This document shows positions 43,007 through 52,183 of a stretch of 55,528 bases of DNA, piece by piece. How positions within the stretch are numbered: position 1 is the stretch's first letter; each line of letters starts with the position of its first letter. This stretch comes from Rikenellaceae bacterium (lineage in GTDB: Bacteria > Bacteroidota > Bacteroidia > Bacteroidales > Rikenellaceae), in contig SUZS01000011.1 in the NCBI GenBank assembly GCA_015059785.1, forward strand, positions 1 to 55,528, read 5' to 3'. Below the pieces are notes generated by a model. The model ran no database searches. It saw nothing but the letters and a program-made list of their open reading frames with translations, and was not told where the DNA came from. The position numbers and the translations under genes were made by a program.

Positions 43007-45610
43007 TTACCTAAATTGAGCCTTCAGCTTTGTAATAAACTCCGCATCTACATTTCCCGACTTTTCTAATGCAGGTATGCAAATTTCAAAACTCTTCTCA
43101 TATCTATCTAACCACTCTACAATACGCTCTGGGTATTCTGTGATATAGTTAGGCGACTGAGAGACATTCATATACTCGTCCGGCAGCAGCGGATATGGGT
43201 CGTAGCTAACCGCATAACGCTCCTTAAACTCAGGCGTAAGGGCCAAACAACGGTTAAAGATACCCTGCTTACCATAAAGGCGAGGCTGATGACGCTGAAG
43301 CTCACTATCAAACTCAAGCTCTACAACGCACTCCTTATCGCAATCACACAGCTCTGTGTAGACAATAGGCGAGAGCGAATAGCCATCGTAACCCCACTGA
43401 CCCTCCTTGGCATAGCGAGCATAAGGAACTTCCGCACCATTAATCTTAACTACCTTTGCAGGCATCTGACAAGGGAAACGAAGAGTATACTTACGCTGCG
43501 TTGGCGCACCGTTATACCCTCCCTGACGAGGCGAGATAACGACCTTAATAGTATTTGCCGTACCACTCTTAACTATCTGAGTAGTAGCATATTGCTCCGC
43601 ATAGTTCTTTGATAGTCCATCATCCTCATAGAGCGACAGACTACCATCTGCACCAGGGATAAATGTAAGCACAAGGGTGTTACACTGCTCCTGCAGACTC
43701 TTCACGCTCTGAGGATTCATCGGGATAATTGCACCAGCACGCGCATAGTACGGATTCTCAGCAATTGTATAACCAAGCGACAGAGTCTTATTACCCTCAA
43801 TAAGCTCTCCACTGACCATATCGTACCACAGGCCCTCTGGGAACCAAATAGTTCGCTCTGCAATACCTGTAGCCTTATCCACAGGTTTTACAACAGCTGT
43901 TACAAGCAAATCATCGCCAAACATATGCTGCTCCTTCATATCGTACGCCTCATCGCACTCTGGATAGTAGTAGTACATAGGACGGCACATTGATATACCC
44001 GTATCATAAGTCTGACGCGCTGCATTGTATATATAAGGAGCAAGAGTATAGCGTAGTCTGATAGCATCGCGCATATAGAACATATGGTCTGGGAACTGCC
44101 ATATACGACGCTCAATATTACTATTCTTCGTGCAGTGAGTCTTGAAGATAGGGGTGAAGACTCCATACTGTAACCAACGCAAATATAACTCTGGGTCGGT
44201 CTGTGAACTACGAATCTTGAAGGTGTGACCGCCAATATCGTGACCCCAATATCCATATCCTACATTGGAGGCTGTGCTTGTAAACCACGGCAGAAAGCCG
44301 AGAGACTCCCAATTAATTAGAATATCTCCAGAGAAGCCCACCTGATAGCGATGTGAACCAAGACCTCCCCAGCGGTGGTAAATCATAGGTCGCTCATCTC
44401 CACGCTCTTCCGCGTGTCTATTAAAGGTATAGTTGAGCCAGAATGTATTGCTCAAATCCTTTGTATACTTGCTCGTCCTCCACTGCTGCCAGTCAAGCCA
44501 CCAGAAGTCAACGCCAATCTTCTCAAAAGGCGACAGCACAGTATCAAAATAGGCATCTGCCCACTTCTGCTCATCAATCTTAAACGGCACACTCTTACCC
44601 TTCTCTGTCCAACCATATGCCTCTGTAAATCGCTCATAAGGCTCCTCAAATGGCTGAATACCCGAAGCTGGGTGGAGATTTAGCGCAGTCTTAAGGTTCT
44701 CGCTGCGACACCACTCAAAGAAGTTTGCGGGCGAAGGGAATAGCTGCTCCTTCCAAGTGTAGCCCGTCCAACCTACACGCTGGCCATACTCATCCTTCTT
44801 TGCACCAATACGACGCAGACCCCAAGTCTCATGCCAGTCCATATCAATAATCAGCACATCAACTGGAATATCAAGGCTACGCATCTTACCAATAAGGTCG
44901 CGCAACTCATTGTCTGAGTACTGCCAATATCTGCTCCACCAATATCCAAAAGCATACTTTGGTGGCAACGGAATACGACCCGCGATAGCTATATAGTCCT
45001 TAACTGCCTGCATATAGTCGTGGCCGTAAGCAAAGAGGTATAAATCCTGATAATCGCCCTCTGGACGGCACTCAACCCACTTCTGCCAGTGTGATGGAGT
45101 ATCGACAAAGAGGTGACGAGTACTATCATCTATAACGCTCCAACCAGCCCTTGATATCACTCCAGGCTCCATAGGGTCCTTTGGATTAAGGTTCCAACCA
45201 TCTGCCTTATCCAGCGTACGCGTTGTACCCATAAGGTTAAGCGAATCCTTGTCGCCATAATGCCATACGACCTTTTTATCGCCCAGCATAAACTCTGCCG
45301 AGAGATTGTTTGCAGAGAATTTTTCACCCTTGCGATATGTGAGTGTTAGTGCAGAGGTGCGAATAACAACCTTGTTGCGACTATTAGCAACCTTGAACTG
45401 AGGCACCTCTGTCTGGCGATTTACTACCGTAAGGGTAGCTCGGTCCTCAAAAGTACCATTCTCGCTCCACTCCATGCGGATAAGCTGAGGAGTGAGCACC
45501 GTAAAACGAGCATTGCCAGCCTCTACAATAGCTCTCTGGTCGGCCTTAGGCTGTGCAATAGCCACCACTGAGATAAACAGAGCAGAGAGTAATAAAAATA
45601 GTTTTTTCAT
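43007..45610 (-). CDS. Alpha-glucosidase/xylosidase, glycoside hydrolase family 31
   Basis: A protein of 867 residues with a signal peptide (~1-19). The N-terminal beta-sandwich is followed by the catalytic barrel, with IIDMDWHETWG, nucleophile Asp373 in FWWLDWQQW and probable acid/base Asp429 in FSGDILINWES. SNVGYGYWGHDIGGH follows. A proximal C-terminal beta domain and an extra C-terminal helical segment complete it. It hydrolyses alpha-linked glucosides or xylosides in the periplasm. The exact specificity is not readable. It sits between floA (30-base gap) and nfeD (84-base gap). Confidence 0.93.
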   Translation of the reverse strand: MKKLFLLLSALFISVVAIAQPKADQRAIVEAGNARFTVLTPQLIRMEWSENGTFEDRATLTVVNRQTEVPQFKVANSRNKVVIRTSALTLTYRKGEKFSANNLSAEFMLGDKKVVWHYGDKDSLNLMGTTRTLDKADGWNLNPKDPMEPGVISRAGWSVIDDSTRHLFVDTPSHWQKWVECRPEGDYQDLYLFAYGHDYMQAVKDYIAIAGRIPLPPKYAFGYWWSRYWQYSDNELRDLIGKMRSLDIPVDVLIIDMDWHETWGLRRIGAKKDEYGQRVGWTGYTWKEQLFPSPANFFEWCRSENLKTALNLHPASGIQPFEEPYERFTEAYGWTEKGKSVPFKIDEQKWADAYFDTVLSPFEKIGVDFWWLDWQQWRTSKYTKDLSNTFWLNYTFNRHAEERGDERPMIYHRWGGLGSHRYQVGFSGDILINWESLGFLPWFTSTASNVGYGYWGHDIGGHTFKIRSSQTDPELYLRWLQYGVFTPIFKTHCTKNSNIERRIWQFPDHMFYMRDAIRLRYTLAPYIYNAARQTYDTGISMCRPMYYYYPECDEAYDMKEQHMFGDDLLVTAVVKPVDKATGIAERTIWFPEGLWYDMVSGELIEGNKTLSLGYTIAENPYYARAGAIIPMNPQSVKSLQEQCNTLVLTFIPGADGSLSLYEDDGLSKNYAEQYATTQIVKSGTANTIKVVISPRQGGYNGAPTQRKYTLRFPCQMPAKVVKINGAEVPYARYAKEGQWGYDGYSLSPIVYTELCDCDKECVVELEFDSELQRHQPRLYGKQGIFNRCLALTPEFKERYAVSYDPYPLLPDEYMNVSQSPNYITEYPERIVEWLDRYEKSFEICIPALEKSGNVDAEFITKLKAQFR

Positions 45611-45694
45611 AAAATTTAATTAGTTAGGTTAAAAAATCACTATCAAAGACGACACCCGCAAATCTTTGTCCCCAAGAGATTTATTGGCAGAGTT

Positions 45695-46156
45695 TTAGCT
45701 TATTTTTCTAACTATCACATTAAAATTCTCAAAACCAACAACCTCAATCTGCTCACGCTGGTCAATAAAAACATCTACAGACTTAGCTTCATAGACCTTG
45801 CCGCCAATATTCACCTTACCCATAGGCGATAGGCGAGAGATAGTCGTACCCACAGCACCAACAGCCACCTCTGTCTCAGGCTTAGGCATACTCGTAGAGT
45901 CTATCTGCTGCTTGAGGGTAAAATAGCGCCAAGTCTTTGCTCTGAGCGAAAAGACTACAGAGATAAGCGAGGCTACAACCACCACAACTATTGTAACTAC
46001 GCCAGCTGTAGTTCCCAACGCCTCAAAGGCATACCACACAGCACCGCCATAGCAAGCCACTGCCAGAATTGCTCCGATAGAGAGCCCCGGTAGCAGCAGC
46101 AACTCAGCAATACAAAACAGGACACCTAACAAAATTAGCAAAATAATGTACCACAT
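45695..46156 (-). CDS. NfeD family membrane protein
   Basis: A protein of 153 residues. Three membrane helices (~2-75, LILLGVLFCIAELLLLPGLS and VTIVVVVVASLISVVFSL) precede a C-terminal OB fold (~90-150, AVGAVGTTISRLSPMGKVNI and VYEAKSVDVFIDQREQIEVV). Short NfeD proteins of this type partner flotillin-like proteins. It follows the coiled-coil/SPOR-like gene by 20 bases. Confidence 0.9.
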   Translation of the reverse strand: MWYIILLILLGVLFCIAELLLLPGLSIGAILAVACYGGAVWYAFEALGTTAGVVTIVVVVVASLISVVFSLRAKTWRYFTLKQQIDSTSMPKPETEVAVGAVGTTISRLSPMGKVNIGGKVYEAKSVDVFIDQREQIEVVGFENFNVIVRKIS

Positions 46157-46176
46157 AATATATCTGTTTTAAGGTT

Positions 46177-47664
46177 TTACTTAACCGATTTTACCTCAAC
46201 TTTAAGTGAGGTATTCATCGCAACTATCTCTGATGCAACGAGTTCAGCATCCTCCTTGGAGGCAAATGTGCCAACAATAAACGCCGTACCTACTCTTGAG
46301 AATCGCGCCTGCTCATTTCGTAAGCCAATATGCGCCTTAACATCATCTGGCAGGGTAGTGATACCCGTAATCTCAAGGTTATATCCGAGATTCTTACTCT
46401 TCCACTCCGCAATGTTTGAGATATACTTTCCATCTATCCACATCACAACCTGAGGGTCGCGAAAACCGAGCTTCTTAAGGTATGCTGCACCCTCTTTAGC
46501 CTCCTCTTCGCTACGATATCCACCAACAAAATAGGCATACTTACCATCGTGATACTTATCAGTATATGAGAGAGGGGTAACACCTCGCAGTGCTGTAAGA
46601 TTAGGACGCTTTGTAAATATACCGATACGCACACGGTATACTGTTCCATAGTCGTAAATCTTCGTATGCGGGATAGGGTTCTTAGGGTTGTAAATCGTTG
46701 GCTTAATAACCTTTATAGGCTCGTGGTCGATAAATGCGCGGCGAACAACAGCAATCTTTGGCAGACAATAGCTGCTCTGCTTCATCTGGCTACTTGCACG
46801 GGCAAGTGAGTCTACAGCCGAGGTAAGTTCTAATGACGCAGCCACCTTACCCTCATAATCCAACAGAGCACGCTTGCGATAGAAATACTCAACAAGCTCC
46901 TTTGACTGACACTCTACAGCCTTCTGCTCGCAAGAGACCAGAGCGCTTGACAACTCCTGCTCTGCTGCCGAAAGGATATCCATCTTGCCACTCTTCTCCA
47001 TCAGAAGGTTGTATACATACACTTTATTGTCAAAAATATCGTGCCACCTATTAGAGATAACGCCTGCCGTAGAGTTGGCAATTTCGCGCACCGAATCAAG
47101 CAGCGATAGCACACTATCTGCCGCAATCTGCGTATCTACACGCTCATACTCAAGCTGTAGATTAGCCATCTTGTCGTACAACCGCAGATACTCTCTTATC
47201 TTTGTCACCACACCGCTCTCACTCTGCTGACTAGCCCTGAGAAGTTTTAAGTCTGATGCGGTTAGCATATCGCCCAAAATGCCATTATAGACCAGATTTG
47301 CTCGCTTTGGATGATATGTAGTAACAGATGAGGTATCCTCCACAACATTCTGTTCTAAAGCTACATTGGCACGCCTACTATTTTGTGCAAATAGATTTTG
47401 CTCACGCTCTGTAAGTCTTTTAAGCGCACCATCATACTTACACTTCATCGCAAGAGCCTCCGCCTCAAGACTAACAAGCTGCTTGGCAATCTGCTCACGC
47501 GACTCAGGCTCTACAGCATAGCGATTTCGTGCCTCACTGATAAGCACATTAAGCGAATCAACACTTCTCTGTAGCCGCTCAACCTGCTGCTCAAGAGCCT
47601 GCTCAGCCACAGACACTCCCGCAACAAGGCACAACACCAAAAATGCAGTAAATCTTCTCTTCAT
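46177..47664 (-). CDS. Secreted coiled-coil protein with SPOR-like repeats
   Basis: A protein of 495 residues from the ATG at 47664, which overlaps the trkH TAA (TAATG). An in-frame ATG four codons upstream lies inside trkH. A signal peptide (~1-20) is followed by coiled coil (LEQQVERLQRSVDSLNVLIS) and helical regions to ~300. Then come two SPOR-like units: YRVRIGIF...YFVGGYRSEEEAKEGAAYL at ~345-410, and FIVGTFASKEDAELVASEIV at the C-terminus. It probably acts in the periplasm, possibly binding peptidoglycan. The family is not recognised with certainty. Confidence 0.65.
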   Translation of the reverse strand: MKRRFTAFLVLCLVAGVSVAEQALEQQVERLQRSVDSLNVLISEARNRYAVEPESREQIAKQLVSLEAEALAMKCKYDGALKRLTEREQNLFAQNSRRANVALEQNVVEDTSSVTTYHPKRANLVYNGILGDMLTASDLKLLRASQQSESGVVTKIREYLRLYDKMANLQLEYERVDTQIAADSVLSLLDSVREIANSTAGVISNRWHDIFDNKVYVYNLLMEKSGKMDILSAAEQELSSALVSCEQKAVECQSKELVEYFYRKRALLDYEGKVAASLELTSAVDSLARASSQMKQSSYCLPKIAVVRRAFIDHEPIKVIKPTIYNPKNPIPHTKIYDYGTVYRVRIGIFTKRPNLTALRGVTPLSYTDKYHDGKYAYFVGGYRSEEEAKEGAAYLKKLGFRDPQVVMWIDGKYISNIAEWKSKNLGYNLEITGITTLPDDVKAHIGLRNEQARFSRVGTAFIVGTFASKEDAELVASEIVAMNTSLKVEVKSVK

Positions 47665-49109
47665 TATCTCCACCATTTAAGGAAAAACAACTGTATAAAT
47701 CCAAAAATCTCCAATCGACCCATAAGCATCAAAAATGAGTCTTGCAGCTTTAGAATCGCTGGAATCTGTGAATAGTTACCCATAGAGCCAACCTCACCAA
47801 AGCCTGGGCCTACATTTCCAATACAAGCCACAGACGAACTGAATGCAGTTATCAAATCCTGACCAAAAAGGGTATTGGTAAATGTCGCCAAGAGTATCAA
47901 GGCTATATAAGTAACGATAAAAACAACAACATTATTGAGTACCTCTGTATCTTGTGCCGCACCATCCACACGAATACGAATAACAGCGTTTGGATGTTGC
48001 TGACGACGGATTCTCGCCCATAGTATCTTGCAGAAGATAAGCACTCTATCAATCTTCATACCTCCCGATGTAGAACCGGCACACGCACATACTATTGAGA
48101 CAAACATCAGCACCATTATAGCAAATGGAGGCCACAGATTTGTATCTGCCGTAGAATATCCCGTTGAAGTGATGAGTGAGACAACTTGGAAATATGAGTG
48201 TCTGAGTGACTCCCACACCGTAGGAAATATATCTGCTCCATAGAGATTTGCGGTAACAAATAGGGTAGAGAGCACAACAATAGCCAGATAGGTTCTGACT
48301 ACCTCTGAGCGGAAGATATTGTTACTCTTGCCCAAAAATGTTGCGTAAATAAGGCCAAAGTGGATACTTGCGATAAGCATTGCGCCAGCCAATATCATCT
48401 CCACAACCACATTGTCATAGAAGGCAATACTTGCATTCTTTGTACTAAATCCAGCCGTTGCGCACGCAGACATAGCGTGGTTAAGTGCATCAAACCAACG
48501 CAGGCCTGCCGCCTTAAGAGCCAATGTAGTTGCCACTGTTAGACCCACATATACAACAAGCAATATTCTGACAATCACTTGTGTACGATATCTATAGTTA
48601 TCCTTTGCTAACGAGGAGAGCTCAACATTTGACAGCGACATACGGCTTGTACCGAGCGATGGCAGAATAACCAGCGAAAACATTACAACACCAACGCCAC
48701 CAATCCAGTTTGTAGATGTTCTATAGAAGAGCAAACCCTGAGGCAGTTGTTCAATATCATTAAGTATTGTGGCTCCCGTAGCCGTAAAGCCAGACACGCT
48801 CTCAAACCAAGCGTTTATAAGGGTAAACTCCCCACCCCAGATAAGATAAGGGAACATTCCCACAACGCTTGCCAACACCCACGACCCTACAACAATAGAG
48901 AAGCCCTCCTTGTTCGAGATAGATGTCGCTCGTGGTACAAATAGCATTGGGAAAGCTCCTAAAGTGAATGTCAGCAGCGCAGAGAGCAGTAGGGGATAGA
49001 AGCCAGAGTCCACATTGTTCATATATGAGATAAATGCCGACACCAACATAAATGCCGACACACAGAGCATCACCGAGCCCACATATCTCAATATAACACT
49101 AACTCTCAT
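47664..49109 (-). CDS. trkH: TrkH family potassium uptake protein
   Basis: A protein of 481 residues with the four-fold M1-P-M2 layout of Trk/Ktr channels. Filter-like segments are SGFTATGATIL, ACATAGFST, SLITSTGYST and ACIGNVGPGFG. It moves K+ across the inner membrane. No TrkA/KtrA regulatory subunit lies in the window. It overlaps the SPOR-like gene and starts one base after the HAMP sensor gene, so it is tightly coupled to both. Confidence 0.95.
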   Translation of the reverse strand: MRVSVILRYVGSVMLCVSAFMLVSAFISYMNNVDSGFYPLLLSALLTFTLGAFPMLFVPRATSISNKEGFSIVVGSWVLASVVGMFPYLIWGGEFTLINAWFESVSGFTATGATILNDIEQLPQGLLFYRTSTNWIGGVGVVMFSLVILPSLGTSRMSLSNVELSSLAKDNYRYRTQVIVRILLVVYVGLTVATTLALKAAGLRWFDALNHAMSACATAGFSTKNASIAFYDNVVVEMILAGAMLIASIHFGLIYATFLGKSNNIFRSEVVRTYLAIVVLSTLFVTANLYGADIFPTVWESLRHSYFQVVSLITSTGYSTADTNLWPPFAIMVLMFVSIVCACAGSTSGGMKIDRVLIFCKILWARIRRQQHPNAVIRIRVDGAAQDTEVLNNVVVFIVTYIALILLATFTNTLFGQDLITAFSSSVACIGNVGPGFGEVGSMGNYSQIPAILKLQDSFLMLMGRLEIFGFIQLFFLKWWR

Positions 49110-49110
49110 A

Positions 49111-49920
49111 CTACCTCTTATTCATCTTTGAGATACCAATCAACTTTTCAATATTCTCTGCAAGTTCCTTAAATTCATCTCTCAAATCCGCCTTAACATT
49201 AAACGGCAGACGATAAGTTAAAAAGTCACTCAACGCGCGATTCATCCTTACGATAGGTGCAACGCAGTAGATTCTTATAAAATAGTAGAACATCAGCACT
49301 ATGGCAATCATTACCACAAGCGAGATAAGCACCGGTGCTACAGAGCGATAGGCATTCTTATTGAGCTGCTCTGCACGAGGAGCTAAAGAGCTATGCGTAT
49401 GGGTCATAAAGCTCTGAATATGGTCTAACATATCATCGTAGACAACCTTATACTGCTCATCATACCACCTCTTGCCACTTACTGCCACCATGTTAGGAGC
49501 GGTAACTGTTGTATTAACCATAAGTGTATCAACCACAACCATCTTTGGGCTAAACAGATAGCTCTCTGAGACCTCTCTCAATCGTGACACACAAATAGAG
49601 AGCGAGTCAAGGCGTGAAGCATCTACCGCCTCGCTACGCGCAGCTGCGAGCTTACCCTCCAAATCGCTCATCGTACGGCGACAGACATCCCTCTGCTCGC
49701 TCTCGTCAAACAATGCAACACGAATTGTTGCCTGACTATGCTCGTGCGCATAACCAAGCATATCCTTTGCCAACTCCAGATTACGACGAGAAGCAGAAAG
49801 AATAGTCTCCGTATCATTACTCAAGTTGCTCAACTCGAACAGCGAAATAATACCAGACGCAAAGAGCAACAAAACGATACTCAAAAAACCAATCGTAACT
49901 CTACTACCTATGCCTTTCAT
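49111..49920 (-). CDS. HAMP-type membrane sensor without output domain
   Basis: A protein of 269 residues. TM1 (~7-27) is followed by a periplasmic four-helix-bundle-like region (~30-190) and TM2 (~198-218). A HAMP-like linker (YCVAPIVRMNRALSDFLTYR) ends in EFKELAENIEKLIGISKMN. The layout matches the input half of chemoreceptors and histidine kinases, but the protein stops where a kinase or signalling domain would begin. Next to trkH by one base, it may gate or sense for the channel (inference). A -7 element lies at 49946-49953. Confidence 0.75.
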   Translation of the reverse strand: MKGIGSRVTIGFLSIVLLLFASGIISLFELSNLSNDTETILSASRRNLELAKDMLGYAHEHSQATIRVALFDESEQRDVCRRTMSDLEGKLAAARSEAVDASRLDSLSICVSRLREVSESYLFSPKMVVVDTLMVNTTVTAPNMVAVSGKRWYDEQYKVVYDDMLDHIQSFMTHTHSSLAPRAEQLNKNAYRSVAPVLISLVVMIAIVLMFYYFIRIYCVAPIVRMNRALSDFLTYRLPFNVKADLRDEFKELAENIEKLIGISKMNKR

Positions 49921-49945
49921 AACAAATAATAGTGTCTCAATTACG

Positions 49946-49953
49946 CAAATATA
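49946..49953 (-). promoter_or_regulatory. -7 promoter element for the HAMP-trkH cluster
   Basis: Minus-strand TATATTTG lies 25 bases before the ATG at 49920, in the gap after mtaB. Confidence 0.55.
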
Positions 49954-49968
49954 ATAATAATTTTGTAA

Positions 49969-51264
49969 TTATTCTACAATTTGTCCAACAACATCGCAAT
50001 TAGATTCAATCTCCAACAACTTAACATTCACTATCTGATTGATATACTTGCGGTTATAAGGGACCTTAACCTTGATGTAGTTACCAGTAAATCCAGTCAT
50101 AAAACCACCCCTTTCAGTGCTTTCAAACAGCACAGAGGCCACACTACCCACTGCCGCTGAACAGAATTTATAGTGCAAAGCATCACTCAACGCCTCAAGC
50201 TCCTTCACACGGGCAGTAGATACAGAAGACTGCACCTTATTCGGCAAATCTACCGCAGGGGTATTGGCTCGCTCCGAGAATGGGAAGATATGCAGAAAGG
50301 CGGGCTCTATACTTGCCAAAAACTCACGCGATGAGGCAAAATCCTCATCTGTCTCTCCAGGAAAACCAGTTATCACATCAATACCGATAAAGGCGTCTGG
50401 CATAGCTCGTTTGACCGCTGCAATACGGTCGGCAAACTTCTCAACAGTATACCTACGACGCATCAGCGCGAGTATCTTATTTGAGCCACACTGAATGGGA
50501 ATATGGAAGTGATGTTGAAATTTAGATGACCGCGCGCAAATATCTATTATCTCGTCTGTTAGCAAGTTCGGCTCTATTGAAGAAATACGATATCGCTCTA
50601 CACCCTCCACCTTGTCCAAAGCACGCAGCAAGTCGGCAAAACTCTCGCCCGTAGTACGACCAAAATCTCCAGTATTTACGCCAGTGATAACAATCTCTTT
50701 CTGTCCAGCAGCAACAATCGCCTCCGCTTGAGCTACAACATCTGCAATAGGGATATTGCGACTACTTCCGCGAGCATTGTGAATAGTACAGTAAGAGCAG
50801 CAGTAATCACACCCATCCTGCACCTTAAGAAATGCCCTTGTTCTATCACCACTTGAAAAGGCTGCAAAGAAGTTTGTTATCTGATCTGTCTCACAACTAT
50901 AGACCTCAGTTTTACCCTTTGCCGTAAGTTCAAGTACTCGTTGATATGTTTCGCCTTTATTATTGTTACTCAACACAATATCTACACCCTCAATAGCCGC
51001 AATTTCGTATGGCTTAAGCTGAGCATAACACCCCGTAACAGCTATTATAGCGTTAGGATTTCTGCGGTGTAATTTACGGATGATATTACGACACTTTTTA
51101 TCAGCGTGCTCAGTAACGGAACAGCTATTGATAATGCAGATATCTGCAGGCTCAGTAGGGGATACTCGCTCAAAACCACCGCTCTCAAACTGACGCGCAA
51201 TAGTAGAACTCTCCGAGAAGTTGAGCTTACAACCAAGGGTATGAAAATTAACCTTTTTACTCAT
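49969..51264 (-). CDS. mtaB: tRNA (N6-threonylcarbamoyladenosine(37)-C2)-methylthiotransferase MtaB
   Basis: A protein of 431 residues from the ATG at 51264 (MSKKVNFHTLGCKLNFSESS). The longer frame to 51372 crosses the promoter and is rejected. The UPF0004 domain has its three Cys (GCK, INSCSVT, VTGCYAQ). The radical-SAM motif is CDYCCSYC, with TGFPGETDEDF, and a C-terminal TRAM-like domain follows. It converts t6A37 to ms2t6A37. The -7-like element TATCTTCG lies at 51283-51290. Confidence 0.94.
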   Translation of the reverse strand: MSKKVNFHTLGCKLNFSESSTIARQFESGGFERVSPTEPADICIINSCSVTEHADKKCRNIIRKLHRRNPNAIIAVTGCYAQLKPYEIAAIEGVDIVLSNNNKGETYQRVLELTAKGKTEVYSCETDQITNFFAAFSSGDRTRAFLKVQDGCDYCCSYCTIHNARGSSRNIPIADVVAQAEAIVAAGQKEIVITGVNTGDFGRTTGESFADLLRALDKVEGVERYRISSIEPNLLTDEIIDICARSSKFQHHFHIPIQCGSNKILALMRRRYTVEKFADRIAAVKRAMPDAFIGIDVITGFPGETDEDFASSREFLASIEPAFLHIFPFSERANTPAVDLPNKVQSSVSTARVKELEALSDALHYKFCSAAVGSVASVLFESTERGGFMTGFTGNYIKVKVPYNRKYINQIVNVKLLEIESNCDVVGQIVE

Positions 51265-51282
51265 TTTGTACCAATTATTGTG

Positions 51283-51290
51283 CGAAGATA
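51283..51290 (-). promoter_or_regulatory. -7-like element for mtaB
   Basis: Minus-strand TATCTTCG lies 18 bases before the ATG at 51264 and supports that start. Confidence 0.5.
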
Positions 51291-51333
51291 CAAAAAAAGG
51301 CTGTTTATGTAGTGTAATCCCGCAAAAAAAGTG

Positions 51334-51341
51334 TATTTTTG
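51334..51341 (+). promoter_or_regulatory. -7 promoter element for the ABC-3 permease operon
   Basis: TATTTTTG lies 11 bases before the ATG at 51353. Confidence 0.6.
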
Positions 51342-51352
51342 TCGTTTGAATT

Positions 51353-52183
51353 ATGGATTTTTTTGCTGACATATTTGAGTACCACTATCTTGCCAATGCC
51401 GTTATTGCCTGCATACTATCGGGCATAACTTGCGGCATTATAGGCACTTATATCGTTGCTCGCAGAATGGTTTTCCTATGCGGAGGTATTACTCACGCCT
51501 CTTTTGGCGGTCTGGGCATTGCTTTCTACTTGGGAGCAAACCCAATTCTCGGTGCGACAATTTTCGCGGTACTCTCGGCTTTGGGTATTGAATATGCCGC
51601 CAACAAGACCAAAATCCGCGAAGATTCGGCCATAGGCCTTATGTGGGGTGTAGGTATGGCTATGGGAGCGCTCTTTATGAGCCTTCGTCCTGGCTACACA
51701 TCTGGAGATTTATCCAGTTTCCTCTTTGGAAATATCATCTCGGTGACAAATAGTGATGTTATTGCGCTGGGTATATTAACACTACTGCTCATAGTCGGTG
51801 CTATTATTTGGCTCAAGCCAATAATGTATATGGCTTTTGACCGCGATTTTGCCAGTGCTGCAGGTGTCAAAACAACACTTATAGGATATATAATGTCGGT
51901 CGTTACAGCTGTTACTATAGTGCTATCAATCAGAGTTATGGGCATTGTACTACTTGTCTCACTGATGACTATGCCCGTAGTGATTGTAAATAGTATCACT
52001 AAGCAGTACGACAAGATTGCCATATACTCATCAATCGTTGCCGCTATAGGGGCATTAATTGGCATTATTGTAAGCTACTATTTTGAGGTTCCTTCAGGAC
52101 CAGCAATAATATTTGTGCTAACTTTAGCGTTGATAATAGTAAAACTATTATCTTTGCACCCGAAAAGAGCTGTAAATAGATAA
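51353..52183 (+). CDS. Zinc/manganese-type ABC-3 transporter permease
   Basis: A protein of 276 residues with seven to nine membrane helices and the ABC-3 (ZnuB/MntB-like) signature region VFLCGGITHASFGGLGIAFY. The later SIRVMGIVLLVSLMTMPVVI is also typical. It would import Zn, Mn or Fe with an ATPase and a binding protein, neither of which is in the window. Its TAA overlaps the ATG of the LptF/G-like gene (TAATG). Confidence 0.9.
   Translation: MDFFADIFEYHYLANAVIACILSGITCGIIGTYIVARRMVFLCGGITHASFGGLGIAFYLGANPILGATIFAVLSALGIEYAANKTKIREDSAIGLMWGVGMAMGALFMSLRPGYTSGDLSSFLFGNIISVTNSDVIALGILTLLLIVGAIIWLKPIMYMAFDRDFASAAGVKTTLIGYIMSVVTAVTIVLSIRVMGIVLLVSLMTMPVVIVNSITKQYDKIAIYSSIVAAIGALIGIIVSYYFEVPSGPAIIFVLTLALIIVKLLSLHPKRAVNR

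Noticed and set aside
45611..45694. Promoter for the GH31 gene
   Set aside because: No strict TAnnTTTG was found in the gap, only CGTCTTTG-like variants, so no promoter is called.
51265..51372. 36-residue N-terminal extension of MtaB
   Set aside because: It crosses the -7-like element at 51283-51290 and part of the divergent gene. The family begins at the ATG at 51264.
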